NCBI RefSeq assembly: GCF_024648885.1
Contig: NZ_JANBBF010000008.1
Span: 248,001-312,000, forward strand
DNA length: 64,000 bases
Reading direction: 5' to 3'
Origin: Prauserella salsuginis
GTDB taxonomy: Bacteria > Actinomycetota > Actinomycetes > Mycobacteriales > Pseudonocardiaceae
In this document: positions 50,336-58,807 of the stretch, one piece after another
Position numbering within the stretch: position 1 is the first letter of the stretch
How the letters are laid out: every line of letters starts with the position of its first letter
The notes under the pieces: model-generated
The model's input: only the letters and a program-made list of their open reading frames with translations
Told to the model about the DNA's origin: nothing
Database searches by the model: none
Translations under genes and position numbers: made by a program

Positions 50336-51510
50336 CCGGCCACGTCCGCGGCCGGCAGGATCCGGCCGGTCACCTCGCCGAAGCCGATGCGACCGCCGCC
50401 GGCGCCGGGCGCCGAGGCGCTGATGGCCACCTCGTCGCCGTCCTCGAGGAACGTGCTCTTCCTCCCCGCCACGTCGACCGGTTCCTGACCGCCCCAGGTG
50501 ACCTCGATGAACGCTCCCCGTTCGTGTGTGCCCGCGCCGGAGATCGTGCCGGACGCGTACAGGTCGCCCGTGCTCGCCGCGGCGCCGTTGACGGTCATGT
50601 GCGCCAGCATCTGCGCGGGCGACCAGTACATCTCCCGGTACACCGGGCGGGAGACGACCTGGCCGTTCCAGCTGACGGCCAGGTCGATGTCCAGCCCCCA
50701 GTCCTGGTCCTCCTTCAGGTACGGCAGCACTTCCGGTTCCTGCTTCGGCCCCGGCACACGGGCGGCCTCCAGCGCCTGCAGCGGCACCACCCACGCGGAG
50801 ATCGACGTCGCGAAACTCTTGCCGAGGTTCGGGCCGAGCGGCTGGTACTCCCACGCCTGGATGTCGCGTGCCGACCAGTCGTTCACCAGCACCGCGCCGA
50901 ACACGTGCTCGGCGAACTCCGCGGTCGTCACGCGGGATCCGAGCGGCGATCCGGTGCCGACGACGAAGCCGAGCTCCGCCTCGATGTCGAGCCGCTGCGA
51001 CGGGCCGAACACCGGGCCGTCGTCGGTCTTACGCTGTCCGCAGGGGCGGACGACGTCGGTGCCGGTGACCACGACCGTGCTCGACCGGCCGTGATAGCCG
51101 ACCGGCAGGTGCTTCCAGTTCGGCAGGAGCGGCTCCGAGTTCGGGCGCAGGATGCGGCCGAGGTTCGTGGCGTGGTTCTCCGAGGCGTAGAAGTCGACGT
51201 AGTCGGCGACGTCGAACGGCCGGTGCATCGTCACCGACGATGCGGGATGCACCGCCTCGGCGGGAATCTCCCCTGCGGCGAGTTCGGCGACCCGCCGCCG
51301 CACCTCGTCCCACCGGGCGCGCCCCTGCGCCATGAAGTCGTTGAGCGACGGGCGTGCGAACTCCGCGTCGCCCAATGTGGCCGCCAGGTCGACGACCGAG
51401 TCGGCGACGCGCACGCCGACCCGCGGGCCGGTTCCCGGCGTGGAGAACACCCCGTAGGGCAGGTTGTCGAGCCCGAACAGCGAGCCCGCGGGGATGGGGA
51501 TGGTGGTCAT
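50332..51510 (-). CDS. fahA: Fumarylacetoacetase
   Basis: A 392-residue fumarylacetoacetate hydrolase that splits fumarylacetoacetate into fumarate and acetoacetate. Active-site features are the catalytic His in DFYASENHATNLGRILRP, Glu pair in DIEAELGFVVG and Asp/Lys in VNDWSARDIQAWEYQPLGPNLGKSF. Length is slightly short of the animal enzyme (419). ATGA overlaps with both neighbours. Confidence 0.93.
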   Translation of the reverse strand: MTTIPIPAGSLFGLDNLPYGVFSTPGTGPRVGVRVADSVVDLAATLGDAEFARPSLNDFMAQGRARWDEVRRRVAELAAGEIPAEAVHPASSVTMHRPFDVADYVDFYASENHATNLGRILRPNSEPLLPNWKHLPVGYHGRSSTVVVTGTDVVRPCGQRKTDDGPVFGPSQRLDIEAELGFVVGTGSPLGSRVTTAEFAEHVFGAVLVNDWSARDIQAWEYQPLGPNLGKSFATSISAWVVPLQALEAARVPGPKQEPEVLPYLKEDQDWGLDIDLAVSWNGQVVSRPVYREMYWSPAQMLAHMTVNGAAASTGDLYASGTISGAGTHERGAFIEVTWGGQEPVDVAGRKSTFLEDGDEVAISASAPGAGGGRIGFGEVTGRILPAADVAG

Positions 51511-52376
51511 GCGTTCACTCCTTGCCCACCGGCCAGCGCGGCGGGAATCAGGTCGAGGTCCACGAGCTCGGCGAGCGGCTCTGTGATGCTGCAGGTTCCG
51601 AACGACACGAACGAGCGCCGCACGGTCTCGGCCCTGTCTGCGCCGAGCCCGCGCACCGCCGCCGCGATCGCCGCAGCGTCGCGCCGGGCCAGCAGCCCGG
51701 CGACCGCGGTCTCGTCCGAGCCCTGCAGCGCCGCGTCGGTGGCGAGCAGCAGGTTGAGGAATCCGTGCTGCTGGAAGCCTGTCTCCGGATCGGTGTTGCG
51801 GATCGCGTGGTGCAGCCCCGCCGTCGCTTTGAAAGGGAGGTCGGCGCGCACCGCCGCGACGACGGCCGCCGCGAGCTCGTCCTCCCCGGGGTGCAACTCG
51901 GCGCTGACCCCGCCGGTGCGGAACTTGGCCCGCAACCCGCGTTCGGCGAGCCCGGCGAGGACGGCGGGCCTGCGCTCGTCGCGCGGCACCTCGACGTGGA
52001 CGGTCACGTCCGGCACCTCGAGCCGGTCCAGTTCGGCGAAGAACTCCGTGACGTCGCCGGGCACCGCGACCTCCGCGGCGACCATCCGCACAGGCAGTGT
52101 CGCCGCAGCCTCGACCGCGCCGGCGAGCTGGCCGGGGCCCGCGGGTGCGGTCACGGCGAGCGCCAGGTCGTCGTCGGGCCGCACCAGCGGACGCAGCTCG
52201 TCGAGGGCGGGCGCGGCCAGAACCAGCGGCCCGACGAGGTCCCGGTAGGCGGCCGAGCAGTGGCCGCGGTGCCGGTCCACCGCCTCGGGCAGCGGCGCAC
52301 GGCCGGGCGGGAAGACCGCAGCGTCGTCGCAAAGCCCGCGGGCGAACACCGGCAGCGCGGTCGCCGCCGCGCTCAC
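51507..52376 (-). CDS. Unassigned enzyme between hmgA and fahA
   Basis: A 289-residue soluble protein that I cannot place in a named family. Conserved-looking blocks are RLCDDAAVFPPG near the start (RGLCDDAAVFPPGRAPL), LRAKFRTGGVSAELHPGEDELAAAV in the middle and LPFKATAGLHHAIRNTDPETGFQQHGFLNLLLA near residues 195-227. The alternation of strands and helices and the FKATAGLHH motif suggest a TIM-barrel-like fold with a Lys/His active site. Its GTG start (52376) overlaps the hmgA stop and its stop overlaps the fahA start. The operon lacks a maleylacetoacetate isomerase, so this is a candidate for a glutathione-free version; that is inference only. Confidence 0.8.
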   Translation of the reverse strand: MSAAATALPVFARGLCDDAAVFPPGRAPLPEAVDRHRGHCSAAYRDLVGPLVLAAPALDELRPLVRPDDDLALAVTAPAGPGQLAGAVEAAATLPVRMVAAEVAVPGDVTEFFAELDRLEVPDVTVHVEVPRDERRPAVLAGLAERGLRAKFRTGGVSAELHPGEDELAAAVVAAVRADLPFKATAGLHHAIRNTDPETGFQQHGFLNLLLATDAALQGSDETAVAGLLARRDAAAIAAAVRGLGADRAETVRRSFVSFGTCSITEPLAELVDLDLIPAALAGGQGVNA

Positions 52377-53572
52377 CGGCCGGGCCCCCGCCCGGACCAG
52401 GTCCAGGCGTAGTTCGAGTCCTCGCACGCGAGGGCGCCCTCGCCGAGTTCGAGCGGACGGAACGTGTCGACCATGACGGCCAGCTCGTCGAAGAACTCGG
52501 CGCCCAGGCTCTTCTCCACCGCGCCGGGCTGCGGCCCGTGCGAATGACCACCGGGGTGCCACGAGATCGAGCCCTGCCCGATGCCCGACCCCTTCCTCGC
52601 CTCGTAGTCGCCGCCGCAGTAGAACATGATCTCGTCGGAGTCCACATTGGAGTGGTAGTACGGCACCGGCACCGACAGCGGGTGATAGTCCACCTTGCGG
52701 GGGACGAAGTTGCAGATGACGAAGTTGTTGCCCTCGAAGGCCTGGTGCACGGGCGGCGGCTGGTGCACGCGGCCGGTGATGGGTTCGAAGTCGTGCACGC
52801 TGAACGTGAACGGGTACAGGCAACCGTCCCAGCCGACGACGTCGAACGGGTGCTCCGGGTAGACGAGGACGCTGCCGCCGATCGCGCCGCCGGCGCGGTG
52901 TTTGACGTACACCGCCACGTCGGTCCCCTCCCGCATCAGCGGCTCGGCGGGTCCGTGCAGGTCGCGCTCGCAGTACGGCGCATGTTCCAGGAACTGGCCG
53001 TACCGCGACAGGTACCGCTTCGGCGGGGCGATGTGACTGCCCGCCTCGATCGCATACGCCCGCAGCGGCCCGTCACCGTGGGGCAGCCACCGGTGGGTGG
53101 TGGACATCGGCAGGAACACGTAGTCGCCCGCCGTCGCCTCCAGGCTGCCGAACACCGTCTCGACCGTCGCCTGCCCGGATTCGACGTAGACGATCTCGTC
53201 GCCGGTCGCGTTGCGGTACAGCGGCGAGTCCTTCGTGGACACGACGTAGGACAGGCGCACGTCGCCGTTGCCGAGCACGAGCCTGCGCCCGGTGACCACG
53301 TCGGTCTCGGCCCAGGTCTCCTTCGGGAACAGGTCGTGCAGCTTCAGATGCCGCGGTTTGAGTGGGTGGTTCGGTGTGGTCGACAGGTCCGGCAGATCCC
53401 AGACCCGCGCGTCGACGATCGCAGACGGAACGCCGCGGTGGTACAGCAGCGACGAGTCCGAGGAGAACCCCTCCTCGCCCATGAGCTCTTCGTAGTACAG
53501 CCCGCCGTCCGGACGCCGGTGCTGCGTGTGGCGTTTCGGTGGCACGCTGCCGACCTGGCGGTAATAGGCCAT
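52373..53572 (-). CDS. hmgA: Homogentisate 1,2-dioxygenase
   Basis: A 399-residue iron(II) dioxygenase that opens homogentisate to maleylacetoacetate, in tyrosine and phenylalanine breakdown. Iron ligands are visible as His and Glu in YYHSNVDSDEIMFY and His in SWHPGGHSHGP. The upstream VGWDGCLYPFTFSVHDFEP block is also diagnostic. The ATG at 53572 has an AAGGAGG site 5 bases before it. The 18-bp operator-like site at 53630-53647 lies 58 bases upstream. First gene of a five-gene overlapping operon. Confidence 0.95.
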   Translation of the reverse strand: MAYYRQVGSVPPKRHTQHRRPDGGLYYEELMGEEGFSSDSSLLYHRGVPSAIVDARVWDLPDLSTTPNHPLKPRHLKLHDLFPKETWAETDVVTGRRLVLGNGDVRLSYVVSTKDSPLYRNATGDEIVYVESGQATVETVFGSLEATAGDYVFLPMSTTHRWLPHGDGPLRAYAIEAGSHIAPPKRYLSRYGQFLEHAPYCERDLHGPAEPLMREGTDVAVYVKHRAGGAIGGSVLVYPEHPFDVVGWDGCLYPFTFSVHDFEPITGRVHQPPPVHQAFEGNNFVICNFVPRKVDYHPLSVPVPYYHSNVDSDEIMFYCGGDYEARKGSGIGQGSISWHPGGHSHGPQPGAVEKSLGAEFFDELAVMVDTFRPLELGEGALACEDSNYAWTWSGRGPGR

Positions 53573-53629
53573 GACTGCCTCCTTGCTGTCGCCTCGCCCG
53601 CGTACCACGAGGGCACGCGATCCTCACAT

Positions 53630-53647
53630 TAGTTAACAGATGTACTA
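53630..53647. promoter_or_regulatory. Operator-like site upstream of hmgA
   Basis: TAGTTAACAGATGTACTA: TAGT and ACTA inverted ends 10 bases apart. It matches the site at 54295-54312 upstream of marR at 13 of 18 positions. It is the likely MarR binding site controlling the homogentisate operon. Confidence 0.7.
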
Positions 53648-53701
53648 GTTTCAAGACGTGCGCGTACCGGGATGCGACTGAATGGAATCAGCGCCGGGGC
53701 C

Positions 53702-53733
53702 GTCCTCGCCCGCGCGTACGTTCCGGCGAGGAC
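53702..53733 (-). terminator. Hairpin after marR
   Basis: GTCCTCGCC (53702-53710) and GGCGAGGAC (53725-53733) form a 9-bp stem with a 14-base loop, directly after the marR stop codon. Confidence 0.6.
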
Positions 53734-54267
53734 TCAGTTCCGGCCGCGGACGTCGAACTGATCGCGGTTGGTGACGAGCTTGTCCAGCAGCATGATCAGG
53801 ATCCGCTGTTCTTCCGGGGACAGCACGCCCGCCCACTCGTCCTCGCGCTCGTTGTGCACGCGGAAGACCTCGACCATGTCGCGGTGACCCTCGTCGGTCA
53901 GCGACAACAGGACCGACCGGCCGTCACGCGATCCGGGTTCCCTGCTCAACAGCCCGTCCGACACCAGCGTCTTGGCCAGATTGGATACGGCCGCACGGCT
54001 CATCCCCGTCAGCTCGGCCGCCTTCTTCGCCTCGAGCGGACCGGCCAGCCACGTGACGAACAACAGCCGGAACCCCGACCAGGACAGCCCCCGTGGCCGG
54101 TGCACGGACGCCTCGAGGTCGTAGGTGACGATGTTGGACGCGCGGTTGAGGGTCAGCAGCAGCTCGGTCGCGAGCTGGTGCCGGAAGCCGTACTCCCGGG
54201 CGAGTCTGCGATTGGCGAGCTCGACGAACGACCAGAAGTCCAGCTCGCCGGGATCACTCGCCGCCAT
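53734..54267 (-). CDS. MarR-family regulator of the homogentisate operon
   Basis: A 177-residue MarR protein. The winged helix spans about residues 70-140 (EAKKAAELTGMSRAAVSNLAKTLVSDGLLSREPGSRDGRSVLLSLTDEG). N-terminal helices form the dimer region. It lies directly upstream of hmgA on the same strand but has its own terminator hairpin. An operator-like 18-mer sits 28 bases before its ATG and a similar one before hmgA, supporting regulation of both. The ligand is probably homogentisate or a pathway acid (inference). Confidence 0.88.
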   Translation of the reverse strand: MAASDPGELDFWSFVELANRRLAREYGFRHQLATELLLTLNRASNIVTYDLEASVHRPRGLSWSGFRLLFVTWLAGPLEAKKAAELTGMSRAAVSNLAKTLVSDGLLSREPGSRDGRSVLLSLTDEGHRDMVEVFRVHNEREDEWAGVLSPEEQRILIMLLDKLVTNRDQFDVRGRN

Positions 54268-54294
54268 GTCGCCAACCCTACCGTCCGATCAATC

Positions 54295-54312
54295 TAGTAA
54301 ATACATAAACTA
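54295..54312. promoter_or_regulatory. Operator-like site upstream of marR
   Basis: TAGTAAATACATAAACTA: same TAGT-N10-ACTA frame as the hmgA site, in an AT-rich patch 28 bases before the marR start. Joint consensus TAGTWAAYASATRWACTA. Confidence 0.7.
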
Positions 54313-54338
54313 CTACCGCGTCGGCCACCCGTCCACCC

Positions 54339-54401
54339 CGCGTGTTCTGCACCCAGCACCGCGTGTTCTGCACCCAGCACCGCGTGTTCTGCACTCACGG
54401 G
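54339..54401. repeat. 21-bp tandem repeat, two exact copies and a partial third
   Basis: Copies at 54339-54359 and 54360-54380 are identical over 21 bases (CGCGTGTTCTGCACCCAGCA core). The third (54381-54401) keeps the first 14 bases. It lies between the marR operator and the end of the second MpaB-type gene. The GTGTTCTGCAC core may be a dispersed intergenic element of this genome. Confidence 0.85.
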
Positions 54402-54472
54402 CCGAGACCCGCCGAGACCCGGCCATAGTGTCCGGCCTCGGCCTGCGGGGTCTCGGTACGCGGGCCACGGGC

Positions 54473-55399
54473 TCACACCAAGGGTTTGCCGGCGCGGAGC
54501 CGTCGCCGCACGTCCCACAGGTAGGCGTTGTACGGAAACGCGCGCAGCGAGAGCGGCGCCGTGCGGATCACCCGGCCGAGCACACGGTTCATGGCGTCGA
54601 ACCGCCGCTGCTGACGCGGCGTCCATCGCAGCCGCATCTGCTGCCGGAACTCCTGTGGCAGGAATCCGGTGGTGACGAACAGGTTGAACCGGCGCAGCAG
54701 CAGGTGGAGCGGCTTCGGCAGGAACGACGCGGTGGCGATGCCGTACAGGTACTCACGAACCGTGTCGTCGATGTCGACCTTCGCCAGATTGCGCTGCCAG
54801 TACTCCTCGAACGCCGCGCGACTCGCCGGCCACATATCCTCCCGCACCTGCAGCGTGGTCCCCAGCGGGGCGGCCGAGCGGTAGATCGCGTCGAGCTCGT
54901 CGGCGGGTAGCTCACCCAGGTAGGCGACGTAGACGTCCTCGAACCCCTTGTAGAGGCACGCCGCGACCCACAGCTGCAGTTCCGGGTCCATCGCGTTGTA
55001 CTCGACCGGGCTCGACTCGTCCGAGCGCACCTGCACGTGCTGCTTGTTGACGGCCCTGCGGTAGGCGCTGCGCTCCTCGTCGGTGCCGAGCATCGCCACC
55101 GCCAGGTACGTCAACGTGGTGCGACCGCGCTTGAACGGTCGCTTGTAGACGTTGCCGTCGTCCACCTTGCTCTCCACCACGCCGTAGCCGACACCGGGCC
55201 GCGCCAGCTGCATGATGATGTTGGCCGCCGCGGCCAGCAGCCCGGCACCAACCACGACGTCCCGGCGCATGGTCGGGCTCGACACCTCGTCCTCCCGCCC
55301 GTGAACCGGCGACGTCTCCCGCACGGCGGGTTCCTCCCGATCGCCGCCCCCGCCTCCTGCCGCCGGCCGTGGGGACTGCGCTGCCTGATCGGTGCTCAT
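54473..55399 (-). CDS. MpaB/DUF2236-family oxygenase-like protein, second copy
   Basis: A 308-residue DUF2236 protein. After an acidic, Gly-rich N-terminus comes MRRDVVVGAGLLAAAANIIMQLARPGVGYGVVESKVD, then RTTLTYLAVAMLGTDEERSAYRRAVNKQHVQVR and ELQLWVAACLYKGFEDVYVAYLG. It carries the hydrophobic N-terminal block and conserved His-bearing helix of the family. The ATG at 55399 follows GAGGAGG. It is divergent from a TetR gene, with a palindromic site between them. Function unknown; presumed haem-linked oxidase by family. Confidence 0.8.
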   Translation of the reverse strand: MSTDQAAQSPRPAAGGGGGDREEPAVRETSPVHGREDEVSSPTMRRDVVVGAGLLAAAANIIMQLARPGVGYGVVESKVDDGNVYKRPFKRGRTTLTYLAVAMLGTDEERSAYRRAVNKQHVQVRSDESSPVEYNAMDPELQLWVAACLYKGFEDVYVAYLGELPADELDAIYRSAAPLGTTLQVREDMWPASRAAFEEYWQRNLAKVDIDDTVREYLYGIATASFLPKPLHLLLRRFNLFVTTGFLPQEFRQQMRLRWTPRQQRRFDAMNRVLGRVIRTAPLSLRAFPYNAYLWDVRRRLRAGKPLV

Positions 55400-55461
55400 C
55401 GGGCCTCCTCGCTCGACGCGCTCCACGCGACCGGCTCGTCCCGGCCGTCACCGTCCGCAAT

Positions 55462-55487
55462 TATCTGCACACGGCCGTTCGCAGATA
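55462..55487. promoter_or_regulatory. 26-bp near-palindrome, candidate TetR operator
   Basis: TATCTGC (55462-55468) and GCAGATA (55481-55487) are exact inverted arms, and the centre ACGGCCGT is itself palindromic; 22 of 26 positions are symmetrical. It lies between the divergent MpaB-type gene (start 55399) and TetR gene (start 55527), the standard TetR autoregulatory layout. Confidence 0.75.
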
Positions 55488-55526
55488 TGGAACCGCGATC
55501 GCGACGGGGATGTCAAGATAGGACCC

Positions 55527-56147
55527 ATGAGCAGCGCACCGCTCCGTACCTACGGCGGCGTCAGCGGGACCGACCGGCAAGCCGAACGCCGCGCCCAGCT
55601 CGTCGCCGCGGGCCTCGACCTGCTCGGGTCGGACGACGGCGTCCGCGCCCTCACGGTGCGCGGGGTGTGCCGCCACGCCGGACTGGCCGCGCGGTACTTC
55701 TACGAGAACTTCGCCGACCGGGACGCCCTCGCGGCCGCGGTCTACGACCATGTCGTCGAGGGCATCGCCGCCACCACCCTCGAGGCCGTGCAACAGGCTC
55801 CCGCCGACGCGGACGCCAAGGTCCGTGCCGGACTGGCGCGCCTCGTGCGCGCCGTCGCCGAGGACCCGCGCCGCGGCAGGCTGCTGTTCTCGCCGTCGAT
55901 GGCCGATTCCACACTCGCCGCGCGGCGGGTCGCCTCCACCCGCATGTTCGTCCGGCTGCTCGGACTCCAGGCCCGCGAGTTCTACGGCGTCGACGGCAGC
56001 ACGCGGCTCGACATCCTGGCCGAGATGCTCGTGGGTGGGCTGGCGCAGACGTTCACGTCGTGGCTCGACGGCAGCCTCGAGGCCACCGAGGACGAGATCG
56101 TCGGCCACTGCGCCGAGCTGTTCCTCGCCGTGGCCGACGCACCTTGA
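55527..56147 (+). CDS. TetR-family regulator
   Basis: A 206-residue TetR repressor. Helix-turn-helix near residues 18-65 (RRAQLVAAGLDLLGSDDGVRALTVRGVCRHAGLAARYFYENFADRDALAAAVYDH). The helical ligand domain has FTSWLDGSLEATEDEIVGHCAELF. ATG at 55527. The palindrome 40 bases upstream and the divergent MpaB-type gene suggest self-control and control of that gene. Confidence 0.88.
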   Translation: MSSAPLRTYGGVSGTDRQAERRAQLVAAGLDLLGSDDGVRALTVRGVCRHAGLAARYFYENFADRDALAAAVYDHVVEGIAATTLEAVQQAPADADAKVRAGLARLVRAVAEDPRRGRLLFSPSMADSTLAARRVASTRMFVRLLGLQAREFYGVDGSTRLDILAEMLVGGLAQTFTSWLDGSLEATEDEIVGHCAELFLAVADAP

Positions 56148-56241
56148 TCAGCTTCGCCCTGCTCCACCACGTGCCGGGTTCGCACTCCCCTGCCCTGGCG
56201 GCAGGTGTGGTGCCGCCACTGCCGTCGTGCTCGGCGCGCCC

Positions 56242-56751
56242 TCACTCCCGGCGCCGGCGCCACCACGCGCGGCGCTTCCGCGACGACGTCTCCGCGCGCG
56301 GCGATTCCGGCCGCTCCCCGCGCGCGGGGGCCGGCGGTTCGGTGGGCCGTTCCGGGCGGACACGGCTACGAGCTCGGCGCCAGCCACCGAGGACGTCGTC
56401 GACGTCGACGGGTGCCAGGCGGATGCGCGGGCCCTCCCCGGAGCGCATCCACGCGGCGATGCGCAGATTCAGCTCCCGCACGGTCTCGCGAACCTCGTCC
56501 TCGCTCCGCAGCGACGCAACCGCCTCGTGAAGGTTCTCGACCTCTTTGCGCAGCCGTAGCGGTTCCGGAAGCGCGGCGTCGATCGACAGCCCCTCGCGCT
56601 CGAGGTAGGTGCTCAGCCAGTCACGATCCAATCCGGTCAGCGGCTTCCCCGCGCCGGGGAGCGCGTCGAACTCCCCGCGTTCCTGGGCTTCGCGGATCTG
56701 CTTCTCCACCCACGATTCGAAGTCGACGCCGGGTGGCTTGCGTTCGGTCAT
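56242..56751 (-). CDS. DUF1992 (DNAJC28-like) protein
   Basis: A 169-residue protein. The DUF1992 domain covers residues 5-90, with DFESWVEKQIREAQERGEFDALPGAGKPL and DWLSTYLEREGL; the same region occurs in animal DNAJC28. The tail is basic (RRAWWRRRRE end). Function unknown. The ATG at 56751 follows GAGGTGGGG. It follows the monooxygenase gene by about 105 bases on the same strand. Confidence 0.85.
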   Translation of the reverse strand: MTERKPPGVDFESWVEKQIREAQERGEFDALPGAGKPLTGLDRDWLSTYLEREGLSIDAALPEPLRLRKEVENLHEAVASLRSEDEVRETVRELNLRIAAWMRSGEGPRIRLAPVDVDDVLGGWRRARSRVRPERPTEPPAPARGERPESPRAETSSRKRRAWWRRRRE

Positions 56752-56856
56752 GGCCCCACCTCGTCCGCGATGATCGCGCCGGCCGGTGCCCACCCGCAAC
56801 CGGACACGTGCCACCACCGCACCCCGGGAGGCGAACACCCCGCGCGGGCACGTCGA

Positions 56857-58806
56857 TCAGCGTGCCCGCGCCGCCATCTCGAGACACCGCGCGAACTCGT
56901 CCGCGCCGACTCGGTCACCGAGCACCATCGCCAACCGGGTCAGGAACGCCTCGACGCCGGACCCTCCGGACTCGCCCTCCCCTGCCACGCTGTCGATGCC
57001 GGAGGAGAGGGCGAGCCACACCTGCTCTCGCGCCGCTTCGTCGGCGGACACGGCGACCGGACGCTGCAACGCGTCGCCGGTGGCCTGGCCGGCTGCCGGG
57101 TCCGGTGCCGTGCCCGCGCGTAGCTGCGGCGCCACACGATCGAGCATGGCGGGCTCGCGGGTGCGCGCCAACACCTGCCCGTCGGGCCGCACGACGAACA
57201 TCTCCCCCGGCTCGGCGCCCCATGCCGCAGCCAGTTCGCCGGCCGGGTCGTCGAGCACCGCCACGTCTCCGGCGATGTCCCCGGCCGGGTGATCGGCGTC
57301 GGTGTCCGCCGGCACGATGACCGCAGACACCGGTTCCGGTGCGAGCTCGTCGGCGAGCCGCCGGGTCGCGGCGACCACCTCGGCCGCCCGCGCCGGACTC
57401 GCACCGGCCACCAGCACGCTGAAGCCGTGGCCCCGCACTGCGTGCAACGACGTCTCCTGCGCCGGCGCCCCTGGGACGCGGCGCCGCACCCGCCGGTCTT
57501 CGAGCGGGTCACCCGGCCGCATGCCCGGCACGTCAGCCGCCGCGGGCCAGGTCAACGGTGAGCCGTGCGTGTGCGTGGCCGACGACTGCCGCGGGTTGAG
57601 CAGATGGGAGAACTCCGGATGGTCGGCCGAAAGCGCCAGCACCGCATCGCGGGTGAGGCGGTGGCCGCGGGTGCCGGGCGACATGATCAAGGTGGACTTG
57701 CCCGCGTTGTCCACGTTCTGCCGCCACGCCGCGTGCCGTTCGACCGAGTACGCGGCGAGCAACGACGCGTCGGCCCTGCCACGCACCACCTCTGCGAGCT
57801 GCCACACCAACGTTTCCGCGTCCTCCATACCCGAGTTCAGCCCGCGCACGCCGAAGATCGGCACCAGGTGCGCCGCATCCCCCGCGAACACCACGCGCCC
57901 GTGGACGAAGTCGGGCAGCGCCAGCGCGCGGGCCTGGTAGTAGCCGTGCCATTCGAGCGTCCACGGAACATCGCTGCCGAGCCACGTCAGATGTCGCGTG
58001 ATCCGGTCACGAATGCGCTCCTCGGCCGTTTCGGCCGCGGGGTCGTCGGCGGCGTCGAGCTGGTAATCGATCCGCCAAATATCTCGCGGCTGCCGGTGCA
58101 TGATGATCGTCGACCCGGGGTTGCTGGGCGCGTCGAACCAGACCAGCCGTTCCGCGGGCAGCTCGGACGGCCAATGGATGTCGGCGATCACGTAGTTGCC
58201 TTCGTAACTCGTGCCCTGCATCCGCAGCCCGGCGAGGCGGCGCACGGTGCTGCGCCCACCGTCCGCGGCGACCACCCACCGTGCCCGCAGGTCCCGCTCG
58301 CCGAACGGGGTCTGCAGCGTCACCCGCGCGGCCTCCTCGTCCTGAACCAGGCCGGTCACCTCGGCGGACCAGTGGAGTGTGGCCAGCGGATGCTCGAGCA
58401 GTGCATCGACCATCACCTGTTCGATCTCCGACTGGGACACGTTGACCATGGGCGGCCGCGCGGCGTGCTCACCGTGCGGCATTTGGAAGTGCAGCACCTC
58501 GCGGTCGCGGTGGTGCGTGCGGCCGCCGGTCCACGGCAGCACGATCTTCTCGAGCTCGGGGCCGAAACCGAGCCGGTCGGAGACTTCGAGGCTGTGCCGC
58601 GACAAGCAGATCGCCCTGCTGCCGAACGACACGGACTCGCCCGCCTCGACGGCCGTGACGGGAATGCCGCGACGCACCAGCCCGAGCGCGACGCCGAGCC
58701 CGACCGGTCCGGCTCCGATGACGAGGACCGGCAGCGGCTCGACGCCCTCGGCCGTCGGGACGACGTCGGTGGCGGGATAGGTCGGGGGCCGGTAATAGGC
58801 GGTCAT
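56857..58806 (-). CDS. FAD-dependent aromatic-type monooxygenase with C-terminal thioredoxin-like domain
   Basis: A 649-residue class A flavin hydroxylase. GAGPVGLGVALGLVRRG (32-48) binds FAD, the DG motif is in VVAADGGRSTVRRLAGLR, and GDAAHLVPIFGVRGLNSGMEDAETLVW is the second FAD motif. The last 170 residues form the family's thioredoxin-like dimerisation domain (GEMFVVRPDGQVLARTRE). The relatives hydroxylate phenols or polyketides. It starts 1 base after the MHS transporter's stop, so the two are an operon, with a LysR gene upstream. Confidence 0.87.
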   Translation of the reverse strand: MTAYYRPPTYPATDVVPTAEGVEPLPVLVIGAGPVGLGVALGLVRRGIPVTAVEAGESVSFGSRAICLSRHSLEVSDRLGFGPELEKIVLPWTGGRTHHRDREVLHFQMPHGEHAARPPMVNVSQSEIEQVMVDALLEHPLATLHWSAEVTGLVQDEEAARVTLQTPFGERDLRARWVVAADGGRSTVRRLAGLRMQGTSYEGNYVIADIHWPSELPAERLVWFDAPSNPGSTIIMHRQPRDIWRIDYQLDAADDPAAETAEERIRDRITRHLTWLGSDVPWTLEWHGYYQARALALPDFVHGRVVFAGDAAHLVPIFGVRGLNSGMEDAETLVWQLAEVVRGRADASLLAAYSVERHAAWRQNVDNAGKSTLIMSPGTRGHRLTRDAVLALSADHPEFSHLLNPRQSSATHTHGSPLTWPAAADVPGMRPGDPLEDRRVRRRVPGAPAQETSLHAVRGHGFSVLVAGASPARAAEVVAATRRLADELAPEPVSAVIVPADTDADHPAGDIAGDVAVLDDPAGELAAAWGAEPGEMFVVRPDGQVLARTREPAMLDRVAPQLRAGTAPDPAAGQATGDALQRPVAVSADEAAREQVWLALSSGIDSVAGEGESGGSGVEAFLTRLAMVLGDRVGADEFARCLEMAARAR

Positions 58807-58807
58807 G

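Noticed and set aside
54294-54626. 110-codon minus-strand frame with repeated AEHAVLG peptides
   Set aside because: The peptide repeat is only the 21-bp DNA repeat read through; the rest is antisense or out of frame to the second MpaB-type gene.
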